Source: Agapetus fuscipes (taxonomy: Eukaryota; Arthropoda; Insecta; Trichoptera; Glossosomatidae). Taken from it: 64,000 nt of DNA. The stretch spans positions 8,703,229 through 8,767,228 of the forward strand of contig OX637356.1 of the NCBI GenBank assembly GCA_951799405.1, in the 5' to 3' direction. The translations under genes and the position numbers were made by a program. This document shows, one piece after another, positions 53,425 through 64,000 of the stretch; position 1 is the first letter of the stretch, and every line of letters starts with the position of its first letter. The notes under the pieces were generated by a model. It saw nothing but the letters and a program-made list of their open reading frames with translations, searched no databases and had not been told where the DNA came from.

Positions 53425-54070
53425 GTAATGTTGAGAAACCTGTTCTTCTCTACAACACGGTTTTTAAAATCCATTTATATAGTTATGTGCAAAAAGTTGT
53501 TGCTTATCTATTTGAAGTAGGTTAGTCAGGTTATCTTTTAAAAAAAAATACTAAATTTACTTACAGATAAAAACTAAGGTTTTAATCATGATTAATTTAC
53601 TTATTTTAATCTCCCTACTCAAGTTATTTTTAAATCTAAACCTACTTCACAAATATATATTTTTTAATAAATATACGTTACAGATTGCGAAACAATGCCT
53701 AAGTAATTTAAAGAAAATAATTCAAGGATTTCAATTTTGTTAATCTAATAGATTTTTGTAGTTAAAACGAAAAAAATCTGTAAGATTGAGATACCTAAAT
53801 CAAAAGTTAAATACAGTGAAATTTAATTTTAAATGGATGATTTTACAATTTAAGTTTGAGGAATAAAAAGACCATTGACAATTATCCAAAACCCTAACTA
53901 CGCCCCTGTTTCTGTGGTAGCTCTGTTTTATAATGTTTTATAAGTTGAGATTCTCACTTCATGTACGGCCAAAACCAAACAATTACTTAGTCGGTGCTTT
54001 AATTAGATAAGTTTTTTTTCTCAGCAGGCAAACGTCTCAGGTCTATGTGACTAGGGTCCAGAACAACCTA
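53425..54070. other. AT-rich spacer, no gene seen
   Basis: No supported feature. Confidence 0.4.
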
Positions 54071-54074
54071 AAGT

Positions 54075-54830
54075 ATATAATATGATATATAATCTGAGTT
54101 ACCAAGATATATAAGCATTTAAGATTCATATTAAATGCATGGTCACAAGCAGATACTTTTAAGTTCGCGCTTACACGCACGCTTAATAATAAAGAGCAAT
54201 AACTCAAAAATTGGGAAAATCGAGATTTTGTAATAAAACGCAAGAACAATGCGAGAAAAATAGGTAGAATGCGACAGCCGTTCATTTTGGACGAATATGA
54301 CCGAGATAAAACATCGATCGCCTTTTTATCCCATACAAGTTGTACTTGTTGTCTGAACTTCAAACGTGATTTCCCAACATTCTTATTTTTCGAGTTATTG
54401 CTCTTTATGATTGTACTACCTACTCATTGTACTTTAGCTGTTTCAAAACATTAATATACTCCCGCTAATGCCGCTATACCTACTCATTGTACTTTAGCTG
54501 TTCAAAACATTCATATTGTTAAAATGTATATGCGATAGATGCCTATTATTGGAGCATTGGAGATACTTATGTATTTGTATTATGTGTTTTGTGTATGTGC
54601 AACTCTTTTGTTCTGTTGGCGTCTTTATATAAAATAAAGGGTTAAGCGTGCGACATGCTGCATCTGCACTTACAAAATAAAGACCCAAATCTAAAATCAA
54701 CATAAGTACCTACCTATGCAACTTTTGCGACTTTTCCCAAAACAGAGGTGACATTGTCAAGGTGAACCATTTTTTTACATTCTGGGGGGTCAGCTTCATA
54801 CTAACCACCTATAATTCAAGGAACAATGAC
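54075..54830 (-). repeat. R1 copy split by other insertions
   Basis: Tail 54075-54180 and head/middle 54640-54830 are both minus. The gap holds the fold-back 54191-54406 and a 30-bp direct duplication (TACTCATTGTACTTTAGCTG at 54421 and 54481). Confidence 0.7.
54191..54406. mobile_element. Fold-back element
   Basis: AAAGAGCAATAACTCAAAAA on the left, inverse TTCGAGTTATTGCTCTTT on the right. Confidence 0.75.
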
Positions 54831-55245
54831 AAAATATTAGTTTGCCATTTCCCTAGCAACCCAGCCATTCTAATACAGTCCATTCTAATACACATATATT
54901 TTTCTATTTAATTATATTTCTACTACAAACGACTAGAGTACTTCAACTTGACACTGGCGCCCCTGCTGTATGCGGGAATTCGTCACAAGGAGGAAGAAGT
55001 CTTAGAGGACATAAGTTGAGTCAAGCCTTGGTAAAACAGCTTGGAGAATACCGCCATTAGCACTCTATACTTAGGCACTCTACGTAGCCACTTATAGAAC
55101 GCACTAGAAGAAAATATTTGCAAAGACGATGATGATAAAATCATGTGATAGATAGGAAGATAAGACAATATAAAAATGAGATAAAGTGATATTATGTTTA
55201 CTTAGTGTTTATTCAATTATGTGGCAAAAAAACATTATAATATGA
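54831..55245. other. Spacer, no gene seen
   Basis: An R3 fragment at 54838-54870; otherwise nothing recognised. Confidence 0.4.
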
Positions 55246-55515
55246 TGATTGAAGACTGTTCCAGATCAGGAAGATTAGCTAGTAAGTAGATTAATTATTA
55301 CTTGGATAAGAATGATCTAGATATTAATTTGACTATCAGTTTGTTAACCACAAAAATAATATTAGTCTGTTGTTTATTCATTTGGTCAGTAAATTATTTA
55401 AATAGTTAAGAAAGTAAGATCCTTGAATCAACAGTATTTATAAGAAGTATCAGGTTAGTGATAATCTTAGACATTTTAGTCGTCGGTTGTGTATGCTTTG
55501 ACAAAATAATGATGT

Positions 55516-55625
55516 CTAGGCTGGAAGTTTCATCACCACGGTCACTCTTACTGGTAATATTTGTATGAAGACTAATCAGCTGTTTACTTGCGACCATCTT
55601 GGATTGACAGGTCTTCATAAAAATG
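55516..55625. mobile_element. MITE M1, shortened
   Basis: CTAGGCTGGAAGTTTCATC to TTGGATTGACAGGTCTTC. Confidence 0.7.
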
Positions 55626-55771
55626 CATCATTAGTTTGTCAAAGCGTGGGCTCAACGGGCGACTAAAATGTTTAAGAATAGCACTGTTAGTTCCTTTAAT
55701 CATTAATACAAGAAGTTTCTAAGTAAGTAAGTAAGTTCGTTTAATCATTATTCTAAAAAGATTCTAATTTG

Positions 55772-56135
55772 TCAACGACGTTAGCCATGTTGAAAGCACC
55801 GGTTCCCATAGATCACCGAAGTTAAGCAACATTGGGCGTGGTCAGTACTTGGATGGGTGACCGCTCAGGTACACCGCGTGTCGTTGGCATCTCGGACCGG
55901 TCCGTAGGCCGTAGTGGCAACACTTCGGACTCGTAAATGGAAGGTTGTGGATTCGGATCCCGGCGGAGCACACAAAAATACCATTAATATTTCGCATGTG
56001 CTCTTCGCTGGGTTGAAGAATTCATAAGCCTTTACCAATGACCGGTCACCAAGGGTCCATCCAGCCTTACAGCAACTGGGTCTTGCTTGAGTATTGGCGC
56101 TTTGTAGCGACGACCAAGCTCGTACACCTCTGCGG
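55772..56135 (+). mobile_element. SINE-1 copy with full 5S head
   Basis: 55772-55890 is 5S rRNA-like from the 5' end: CCGGTTCCCATAGATCACCG, GAAGTTAAGCAACATTGGGC, TACTTGGATGGGTGACCGC, CGTGTCGTTGGC. The tRNA-like module is at 55895-55972 and the body runs to 56135, cut before the LINE-like tail. The 5S internal control regions look intact. Confidence 0.9.
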
Positions 56136-57256
56136 CACTACAACAAGTGTCATAGACCCCTAGAGTCTTTAGAATCTAGGGAGTCTCCCGCACAGGATTT
56201 CTTAAAAAAAAAAAAAAAAAATTTAGAAAGTTCTTTTTTATTTAATAGATCTAGTAAGTTCAGAAGGCTTTCAGGTTAGCTAGTTAGTTTTGTTGATCTT
56301 CAGTACAATTAAACTGCTCCAGATTAGGAAATTAGTTCATAAAATTATTAGTGCCTATGCCTAGTAAAAAAAAATGTTCCAGTTTATTAAGCAATTTCCT
56401 ATAAAAAATATTATAAAAAGATTCTAAGTTAGTAAGATAGTTTAACCATTCCCACAAGAAGGTTCTAGATTAGAAAGTTTGTTTAATCATTCACACAAGG
56501 TTCTGGATTAGTAAGTTCCTTAAAATCATTCACACAAAAAGGTTTTAGGTTATTTAAAGACAATTCCAGATCAGTAAATTCCTGTACGCTCTTGGCCAAA
56601 AAGGTTCCATATTAGTTATTTAGGTTCATTGATTATTCATACAAGAACATTATTAAAAACAGTCTAAGGAATCTGTAACTTTCAACTAACAAGAACTTCT
56701 ACCAAGTAAGGAAGTCCCCAGGTGTTCCAAAATTTAGGTAGGTATACAAAAACAGAATAGCGCCTCTTTACCTTTTCCAATGATATGTGTGGAATACACG
56801 ATGACTTCCTCACTAATTAGTTTAACTTCCTGTTTATACTCAAAGTAAGTAAAATTATAATATGAATTAAACTAAGAATGTGTTATATAAACGACCATTA
56901 TTGGGAATCTACCTGTAAGATTCTGATAGCGTTCAGTGTTTACCTTTTTTAATTCAGTATAAAATTGCTAAGCTATATTTGAAACACCAACGACCTTATT
57001 ATATAATATAATATAATATAATATAATAATATAATATATATATAATCATTAGATATTATTCATTAGATTTATTAAACATAATACTAGAAAGGAACCCACT
57101 TTTCAGTATGGGAAAATTGACTTTAAGGTGGTTTAACAATTAAAACATTTTTAATGATTAAGGGGACGATTGTATGTTCTTAAAAATTTGATGAAATACT
57201 AGACTTTTACAGTTTCTTATAAGATTTACTTTTTAAATAGTTAACAGTTCACTCAC

Positions 57257-57263
57257 CACTCAT
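57257..57263 (-). CDS. Candidate 7-nt first coding exon (ATG AGT G)
   Basis: ATG at 57263, Ser codon, one G, then an ideal donor GTGAGTGAAC. It leaves in phase 1, which is what exons 48881-49222, 18891-19130 and 25528 need. A 5' UTR would run upstream past ATTTAACAGGCAAGTC. Assignment rests on phase and donor strength only; 8 kb separate it from the next exon. Confidence 0.4.
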
Positions 57264-57494
57264 GATGATGTTTTTGAGAGCAGACTTGCCTGTTAAATGT
57301 TAGTGCGCTAGTTTTGTTTTATTTTATCACTGCCTGCATCAGTTCTTATCTTCGCCTGCCACTCCACCATGATTACACACACTTGGAAAAGATAAAGCAA
57401 ATTCCACGTATGAGTTTGTATGGAAAAAATCACTACACTCACAAATGACTCAGCTGCTATTGATTGCTTTTTGATAAAGAGCGGATTTATAGTT

Positions 57495-57695
57495 TGTACT
57501 CTTACTATAGGTCTTTTACATACTTTCTAAGTCCACAAGACATAGGTCTCCTGCAATCCTCTCCATTTCTGTCTATCGGCTGCTGTGTTCAGCCATCCTC
57601 TGCCTACAATTTCCTTGATGTCGTCCAGCCACCTCCGTTGGGGTCTCTCCGCTTCCCGCTTGGACATTCTGGGCCATCACTGGACAATTACTGGA
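57495..57695 (-). pseudogene. LINE-C (RTE-like) C-terminal fragment
   Basis: Minus: RPQRRWLDDIKEIVGRGW, LNTAADRQKWRGLQETYV, then stop. No long tail. A (GAA)n run lies nearby at 57739-57769. Confidence 0.75.
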
Positions 57696-57779
57696 CCTTA
57701 CTATAGGCATTGAATTAAAGACTGAATTCTAGAAAGTACCTTTTGAAGAAGAAGAAGAAGAAGAAGAAGATTTCACTAT

Positions 57780-58497
57780 GGAGAATTACAAGTTTAAGAA
57801 ATGTGATTCATTAAAAATACTGAGGTAGAGGTACCCTTATAAATGACAAGAGTATGTCGTCTTTGAAGCTGCAAGCTCAAATGAATTCCGGCAACAATGT
57901 TTTTTTCGGCCTCAAAGAGCTATTGTGTTCCAAATATCATCCAGGATGGTTGTAAAGGATAATATATTGGCATGTGTGTTCTACTTTTCTATGTTGTGAT
58001 GTCAATGTGAATCTTAAATGCTATATTTTTATGGTGTGTGTATTAACACTATACCTGCTTATAAAATTTTAATAAAACACCGTTTTATTCACACTATTAT
58101 ATTTCACGCTTAAATTTTAACATATTTTTGCAACTCAGATTTTTTTAACATAAAATAGATTTGTGAAGAGGAATGCAATTCACCAACCTATTCTGCCTGG
58201 TCAGAAACAGGAGTTAATATCATCAATAATAATTAGATTTTTTAGGGTTTGTGTATTCACACAGTGAAAATTCATTTTATTAATTCAGCTATGTTTTGAA
58301 AAAAAAATTAATAATAATTCATTATTGTTTTAATGAATTTATCAAATGAAAAATACCCAATAACATCTGTTGAACCAGGGTCAAAGTTATAGTCAAATGG
58401 CACAGGCGGGGATCGAACCAACATTATTCTATTCCAAATACGCTAGAAAGATCAGCCCACTTGGCCATAATACTGACTAAAGACTTAAAGATGTATG
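57780..58497. other. AT-rich spacer, no gene seen
   Basis: 58370-58470 recurs inverted at about 18680-18800. Confidence 0.4.
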
Positions 58498-58505
58498 TAT
58501 TATAG

Positions 58506-59113
58506 CAGGGGTCGGCAACCTTTTGTTGTAAAAGGGACAAATATTTTACGTGGGATTTAGTGCGGGCCGCACGTGGTCAGTGGCGGATCTAACGGTCAGC
58601 ATTTCAGCACATGCTGACTACCCCCCCCCCCCCCCCCCCCCCGCCGCGTCATGTATCGTGAACATTAATAAATTGACGTACGAACTACAAATGAAAGGCA
58701 ATATTAATTCTACCCCCCATAATAAATCTCATATTGTAGAATCCCCGCCAATTCAATTTGGGAATCCCGCAATTCAGGGAACTCCACACGAATCGACACC
58801 GGCCTACATAGGGAAATCTACCCACAAATTCTATTCCCCCCCTTGGATAAGTTCGACCACCTTTCGAGTCTAAGATCCACCCGTACGCTTGGAGCACATG
58901 CCATTGCCTAAAAAAATGATATACAAATATTTAAGTTATAAAAATAAAACGCTTTTTGTCCATTTTTACGATTTTTGTTGTATTTGTTTTTCACTTCATT
59001 GTGTGTGTGTATGATATCGTCCGGCACATGCGTTGCGGCGAATATCTTGCGGGCCGCACCAAGACGCCTCAAGGGCCGCATGCGACCCGCGGGCCGCAGG
59101 TTGCCGACCCATG
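58506..59113. mobile_element. Non-autonomous hAT element with 8-bp TSD
   Basis: TATTATAG is duplicated at 58498-58505 and 59114-59121. Ends are CAGGGGTCGGCAACCTTTTG and, inverted, CATGGGTCGGCAACCTGCGG, followed by GCGGGCCGC-rich subterminal sequence as in many animal hAT elements. It includes a C run of about 22 at 58621. No transposase frame. Confidence 0.92.
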
Positions 59114-59218
59114 TATTATAGAATAAAGATGCATTATAACCCATAAGTAAAGTAAAACGGTAAAAGACTATTAGTGCAGGCGCTACAGGGAGTTGAGTGT
59201 GCAAAATATGAGGACCGC

Positions 59219-60115
59219 ATTCTGTGAACAGCACGCGACAGCACATGACAGCACGCCACGGCTTGCACAGCACGTGAGAGCGCATGACGGTATGTGACAG
59301 CACGCCACGGCACGTGATAGCACGTGACGGCACGCCACGGCTTGTGATAGCACATGACGGCACGTGATAGCACGTGACAGTACGCCACAGAACGTGACAG
59401 TACGCCACAGCACGTGACAGTACGCCACAGCACGTAAGAGCGCGTGACGGTATGTGACAGCACGCCACGGCACGTGATAGCACGTGACGGCACGCCACGG
59501 CTTGTGATAGCACATGACGGCACGTGATAGCACGTGACAGTACGCCACAGCACGTGACAGTACGCCACAGCACGTAAGAGCGCGTGACGGTATGTGAAAG
59601 CACGCCACGGCACGTGATAGCACGTGACGGCACGCCACGGCTTGTGATAGCACATGACGGCACGTGATAGCACGTGACAGTACGCCACAGCACGTGACAG
59701 TACGCCACAGCACGTAAGAGCGCGTGACGGTATGTGACAGCACGCCACGGCACGTGATAGCACGTGACGGCACGCCACGGCTTGTGATAGCACATGACGG
59801 CACGTGATAGCACGTGACAGTACGCCACAGAACGTGACTACGCCACAGCACGTGAGAGCGCGTGACGGCATGTGACAGCACGCCACGGCACGTGATAGCA
59901 CGTAACGGCACTTGACAGCATGCCACAGCACGCGACAGCACGTAACAGCACGCCACGGCACGTGACAGTACGCCGCAGCACGTGACAGTACGCCGCAGCA
60001 CGTGACAGTACGCCACAGCACGTGACAGTACGCCACAGCACGTGACAGCACGCCACAGCACGTGGCACGTGACGCCATGTGACAGAACGTGACAGCACGC
60101 CACGGCCACAGTACG
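59219..60115. repeat. CACGTG-rich 20-bp satellite with 140-bp higher-order period
   Basis: Units such as CACGTGACAGTACGCCACAG and CACGCCACGGCACGTGATAG. The marker CACGTAAGAGCGCGTGACGG recurs at 59431, 59571 and 59711, exactly 140 bp (seven units) apart, with looser spacing at 59271 and 59849. GC-rich, in an AT-rich window. All three minus frames stay open for about 300 codons because of composition. Confidence 0.93.
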
Positions 60116-60185
60116 CCTTATTATACATAAAAAAATTTGATTGAATTAAAATTACTTACTAATATCTATATTATAGTTTTTTTTA

Positions 60186-60480
60186 AACAGTACGTGATAG
60201 AACGCCACGGCACGTGATAGCACGTTACGGCACGTAATGACAATTGACAGCACGCCACAGCACGTGACAGCACGCCACAGCACGCCACAGCACGTGGCAG
60301 CACGCCACTGCATGTGACAGCACGCCACGGCCCGAAACAGCACGCCATGGCACGCGATAGCACGTGATGGCACGTGATAGCACGTGACGGCACTTGACAG
60401 CACGCCACCACGGTACGTGACATCACGTGACAGCACATCACAGCACTTAACAGCTCGTAACTACACGCAACACAGGATAC
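60186..60480. repeat. Second block of the CACGTG-rich satellite
   Basis: Same 20-bp unit, more diverged, separated from the first block by about 70 bp of AT-rich DNA. Confidence 0.88.
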
Positions 60481-60676
60481 AGCACAGATCTGACATATTT
60501 CTTGCGCACTATTGGTATAAGCCAGCCGTATGAAACCTTACCTTTATCCATTACCAGGCAGAGACATGTTCTGGCAGGTAGTCTGCATCGAGTACCTAGA
60601 CGATTTTTTTCACAGGTCTGTCTTTCCCTATCCTGGAGCGTTTTGGATGGGATTTCTTCAAAGAGGCCCATGGTAA

Positions 60677-61105
60677 TGACGTCACCATGTTGAAAGCACC
60701 GGCTCCCATAGATCACCAAAGTTAAGCAACATTGGGCGCGGATAGTACTTGCATGGGTTACCGCTCAGGTACACCGCGTGTCGTTGGCATCTTGGACCGG
60801 TCCATAGTCCAGTGGCAACACTTCAGACTCGTAAATGGAAGGTTGTGGATTCGGATCCCGGCGGAGCACAAAAAATATGCCATTTATATTTCGAATGTGC
60901 TCTTTGCTGAGTTGCAAAATTCATAAACCTTTACCAAAGACCGGTCACTGAAAGGCCCATCCAACCTTACAACAACTGGGTCATGCTTGAGAATTGGCGC
61001 TTTCTACAGCGACGGCCAAGCTCGCAGAGGGCTCTTGAGGTGTGATACACACAAAAACAGCGCTCACCAAATAAGTCATCCTAATATTATTATTATTATA
61101 AGTAT
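60677..61105 (+). mobile_element. SINE-1 copy, most complete
   Basis: 5S-like 60677-60793 (AAAGTTAAGCAACATTGGGC, GTGTCGTTGGCAT), tRNA-like 60797-60869, body to 61015, then LINE-A-type tail (GAGGGCTCTTGAGGTGTGAT, ACACACAAAAACAGCGCTC) and (ATT)n. Confidence 0.9.
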
Positions 61106-61252
61106 AAGGATCACTTTTTTCAAGTACCATCTCAATATAATTGAGGACACAACTTCCTATCTCAACTGCCCCACGCTTTGCTTCGGTGTCATCCCAGAAA
61201 TAGCAAACAACATCCTTTGCCTTCAAGTCACATACAGTAAAGTTTACATAGT

Positions 61253-61533
61253 TATAGTTGTTTTCGGGTTAGACCATGTTCTACTTGCAGTTATTATATC
61301 TGCCGACGTTTCATTCCCTCCAGCGAGGAACATTATCAAGGCTCAATCACAACGAAGATACATGATGACAGAGATGAGAAGAGCATCAGCAGCCAGCCAG
61401 TTTCCAAAAGTAAACGGAGGATAAAGGTCCCCCGTCGCTACGAGCCTTGATAATGTTCCCCGCTCGAGGGAATGAAACGTCGGCAGATATAATAACTGCA
61501 AGTAGAACATGGTCTAACCCGAAAACAACTATA
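61253..61533. mobile_element. Fold-back MITE with about 90-bp arms
   Basis: TATAGTTGTTTTCGGGTTAG at the left and its exact inverse at the right, arms continuing through CTGCCGACGTTTCATTCCCT. TA at both ends may be the duplication. A decayed single arm is at 63270-63325. Confidence 0.85.
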
Positions 61534-61571
61534 CCATTGAACACCGACCATGAAAGTGAAAGTTTAAAACT

Positions 61572-62096
61572 TTATTTTACACAGTTAATTCGCGATTTAT
61601 AAAAGAACAGAGAAATTGGGCCTTTGGTAATCTGCATAACCGCTTGCAGGTTGTTTACTGCTATGATGACGTCATTCCTGTTTTTGTCAGCTTCTTTCTC
61701 AATCTGGACAGTTCTATTAGATTCATTATCAGATGAACTGCTTGAGGTACTGGAGCTTGATGATGATGAGCTAGACTCTGGTGAGGAACTCCAGGTAGAA
61801 GAGGCAGATATTCTTCTGGAAATTAAAAGGGGTCGAGTTTTTTGTTTGGCAAGCAAAGGAATCATCTATAATATCACTACTCTGATCCGATAAAATAGGA
61901 AATGGTATTTCAGTTTCCTCTCTATTCTCTCCAGGATTTGTTGAACCAGGATCTGAGGCTAAGACGGCGCATGCTGAAACTGCTTGTGATGGATCCTCTC
62001 CATCCCATACTAGCATGTGGAACAGTTGACAATGCTTCGTCTGCAGTGGCCTCCATTGCTTTTTTGAGCAACGTAAGACCACGACCTTTCATCATC
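61572..62096 (-). other. Unresolved minus-strand coding candidate
   Basis: Two overlapping frames. One (62082 to 61771) is acidic and Ser/Glu-rich; another (61865 to 61572) has a Ser run (SSSPESSSSSS) and TVQIEKEADKNRNDVI. A possible acceptor TTTCCAG lies at about 61820, which would allow entry to the second frame. A third frame from 62096 starts M-K-G-R-G-LTLLKKAMEA. I recognise no domain and cannot settle the gene structure. Confidence 0.3.
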
Positions 62097-62109
62097 TGCC
62101 AAATATCAA

Positions 62110-62755
62110 GTACAAACTGAATTAATTTACAAACAGTTTATCTCAAAAAAATGTTTAAATCTACTATTAAAATAAAAAACAATGGAAGTTTAAATGACTT
62201 TTCTTTTAATATGGAACATTAGTTAACATTCTGAGTATAAAAACTTAAGTAATTATGATTTTTGAACAATACAGGCCATAATTTAAATCTACCATCAATA
62301 GTTCATCATTGAACCAATTTTCACCTTTATCAAACAATACTGAACCATTTTGGAATAATACAAAAAAAACTAATATACCTTTGTCAACAATACAGTGGTA
62401 TTCCTAAATTGTATCAAAACGCAGCATTCAGAAATTCACCAACAATTAAAACTAAATAACCCGAAGTAATTTTCTCATTGTATTCAACAACACCGAATTG
62501 TCACGGAATAATTCACTATTGTAAAACGGTGGCACGTACCATTCCCTGTGAAGACAAGAGGCAACTAGAATAAAATTCGTGTTTGTGGTATGACCTTGAA
62601 TCCATTCATTCACAGAGACTTAGGCGTTTTTGGTAATACAAATACGGCTGTTTTATTAGTAGGCGCGGTAAATTTTTCCTGATTGAATTATAGAAAAAAG
62701 TCAATTTCTCAATTTTTTAACATCATACGGTGTTGTTCTGGGTGTGCGATATGTC
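62110..62755. other. AT-rich spacer, no gene seen
   Basis: No supported feature. Confidence 0.4.
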
Positions 62756-62759
62756 AATG

Positions 62760-62910
62760 GTTAATACACAAACCATATGTTCATTTGAAGTATTTGTGAG
62801 TACACAATCAGCATTTGTAAGCGCGAACTACACGTGTTTGTTTGTGGGCATACATCTGAGAGCTTTGAATGAATATATCATTGCAACTTAGATTAAAGAT
62901 TATAGATAGA
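62760..62910 (+). repeat. R1 copy, 5'-truncated
   Basis: CATATGTTCATTTGAAG to CATTGCAACTTAGATTAAAG. Confidence 0.7.
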
Positions 62911-62995
62911 TACAAAATATAACAAATACAATTATTTAAGTACCTAAGTACATCTAGAAACTGCATCGACACACAATTACACACTCGCAGCAACA

Positions 62996-63622
62996 TCATG
63001 TTTCTGCATGGCCTTGGTGTTCTGTAGTGAGCAGGCTGTAGCACATGATCTGCATGCAGGCCGCCAGCAGGCTGAGCAGCAGGAAGCAGTTGGGCATCCA
63101 GGATAAGGTGGCGGAGTACACGTAGTGGGCCAGGGGGAGCACGGCAAGGGCGAGGCCCTTGTCCAGGAGGGCAGTGATGGAGTTCAGCCTCCCTGAAAAG
63201 GAATAACGCATTTTATTTAAAAAAATAGCATTAAATAAATTATTATAAACAAATAGTCTTTTGTGTTCTTTCAGGTTTGACCATGTTCTATTTGTAGCTC
63301 CTACGTCTTTCAAAACGTCGGCCCAAAATAAAATACCCGCAAGCCTTATTCAGCCTTAACAAGAAATTAGTACAAGCCCCCTAGGAAGCTGAGAAACCCT
63401 CACTTCAACTGAATGGGTACGGCCAACCCTCTTACCTGTAAAAATAAATAAGATTCCACTCGCCAAATGCGACCCCTTCGAGAACAACGTGGCAAGAAGT
63501 TAGACTATATGCATGCTTCTCTAGTTTATCATAATTACCTTGTTCGTTGGCTTTGATCTGTTTCAGGAGTACAGGCTTATCCGCTATCAGAACTCCCCGA
63601 CCAAGGATTCCAAACAATGGAG
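62996..63622 (-). CDS. MFS transporter C-terminus, SLC46-like, 5' part outside the window
   Basis: Two minus exons: 63539-63622 (84 nt, phase 1/1) and 62996-63192 (ends TGA). They encode PLFGILGRGVLIADKPVLLK, then RLNSITALLDKGLALAVLPL, AHYVYSATLSWMPNCFLLLS and LLAACMQIMCYSLL with a short polar tail. The Y-SATL-x-x-x-P-N/G motif between two hydrophobic segments matches the last two membrane helices of SLC46/proton-coupled folate transporter relatives. It is a membrane protein; substrate unknown. A SINE-2 copy sits in the intron. Family assignment rests on short sequence. Confidence 0.6.
63337..63508 (+). mobile_element. SINE-2 copy, head missing
   Basis: GCCTTATTCAGCCTTAACAAG to GGCAAGAAGTTAGACTATATG. 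Confidence 0.75.
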
Positions 63623-63629
63623 CTGAAAG

Positions 63630-64000
63630 AGAATTAATAAAACGTGTTTAATTTCAACAAAACAGACCAAACTGCAAACTTACATTGTGTATAATTCAAT
63701 ACATTGGTACTGAGTACCTTATTTCCAATTCACACTTCATATTTTCCTTATAAACTTATAGTTTTAATAATAGTTTCATCAGCATCAAATCACATCAATA
63801 TTATGCTGAAAAAACTCAGTGTGGATATGGACGCGTCATTCATGGACATTTTGTATAGAAGTGGATTTTACGAACAGAGATTGTGCTTCTTTGTCATAGA
63901 AAAGGGACATCTCATGAAGTCGGATATGACTTCAACAAATTATTGAGATACCTACTCTTCTTCACAGCGCAGTTGATAAAGTGTATTTTTAATTCTATAC
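63630..64000. other. Intron or flank of the transporter gene
   Basis: No further exon recognised before the window edge; the 80-codon plus frame at 63704-63946 has no domain. Confidence 0.35.

Larger units (their letters stand above)
55250..56720. repeat. Degenerate array, period about 45 bp
   Basis: Recurring GATTAGTAAGTT, GTTTAATCATTCACACAA and AAGGTTCTAGATTAG in order, best at 56420-56580 and also at 55680-55760. MITE M1 (55516) and SINE-1 (55772) are inserted in it. Confidence 0.6.

Noticed and set aside
55772..55890. 5S rRNA gene
   Set aside because: It is fused to a tRNA-like module and repeated at 33725 and 60677 as part of SINE-1, with substitutions relative to normal 5S.
58908..60109. 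Three overlapping minus-strand frames of about 300 codons rich in Cys, His, Arg and Val
   Set aside because: They are created by the 20-bp satellite, which has no stop in any of three frames; 20 is not a multiple of 3 and no splice sites or conservation support a protein.

Overview
This is a eukaryotic nuclear window, almost certainly from an insect. It is AT-rich, its genes are split by GT-AG introns, and it is crowded with retroposons and fold-back transposons. I cannot fix the species. No rRNA gene or free-standing tRNA gene, prokaryotic operon or CRISPR array is present.

Layout, host genes. All recognisable host genes lie on the minus strand. 1-3018 holds the first eight coding exons of a KLHL10-type BTB/BACK/Kelch protein and runs off the left edge. 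5177-45563 holds four copies of a two-repeat DM9 gene, each with the same three-exon core and the same splice phases: exons at 7764/6390/5269, 18114/17402/16737, 37064/36212/35693 and 45563/42970/42029 (positions are the 5' end of each exon). Between and upstream of them are low-complexity coding exons: a His-rich exon (18891-19130), three small Asn/Gly/His genes built on a His-Gly-Pro-Asn motif (21734-22066, 25082-25523, 30029-30271), and a Pro-rich exon (48881-49222). A 7-nt first coding exon at 57257-57263 is in phase with these. The right edge carries the C-terminal exons of an MFS transporter resembling SLC46 (62996-63622).

Layout, mobile DNA. 8261-12667 is a complete Ty3/gypsy element with apparently identical 165-bp LTRs and a 4-bp target duplication, inserted 0.5 kb from a DM9 exon. 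At least three LINE families are present as 5'-truncated pieces: A, CR1/L2-like; B, with a conserved YGSEAW-type C-terminal region; C, RTE-like with a trinucleotide or AAGT-type tail. A roughly 250-bp repeat seen about twenty times, called R1 here, appears to be the 3' UTR of one LINE-B subfamily. SINE-1 is a chimera of 5S rRNA, tRNA and a LINE-A-like tail; SINE-2 is tRNA-derived. There are hAT-like elements with 8-bp target duplications and many fold-back MITEs, one a near-perfect palindrome with 80-bp arms. Three unusual tandem arrays stand out: a 30-bp array grown from the last codons of a DM9 gene, a CACGTG-rich 20-bp array with a 140-bp higher-order period, and a degenerate array of about 45 bp.

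How it fits together. DM9 repeats form lectin-like folds in characterised invertebrate proteins, and some are induced by infection. Here uniform exon phases (phase 1 entering the DM9 core, phase 0 inside it) would let different disordered N-terminal exons join different DM9 cores. This is inference from phase and homology; transcripts are needed to confirm it.
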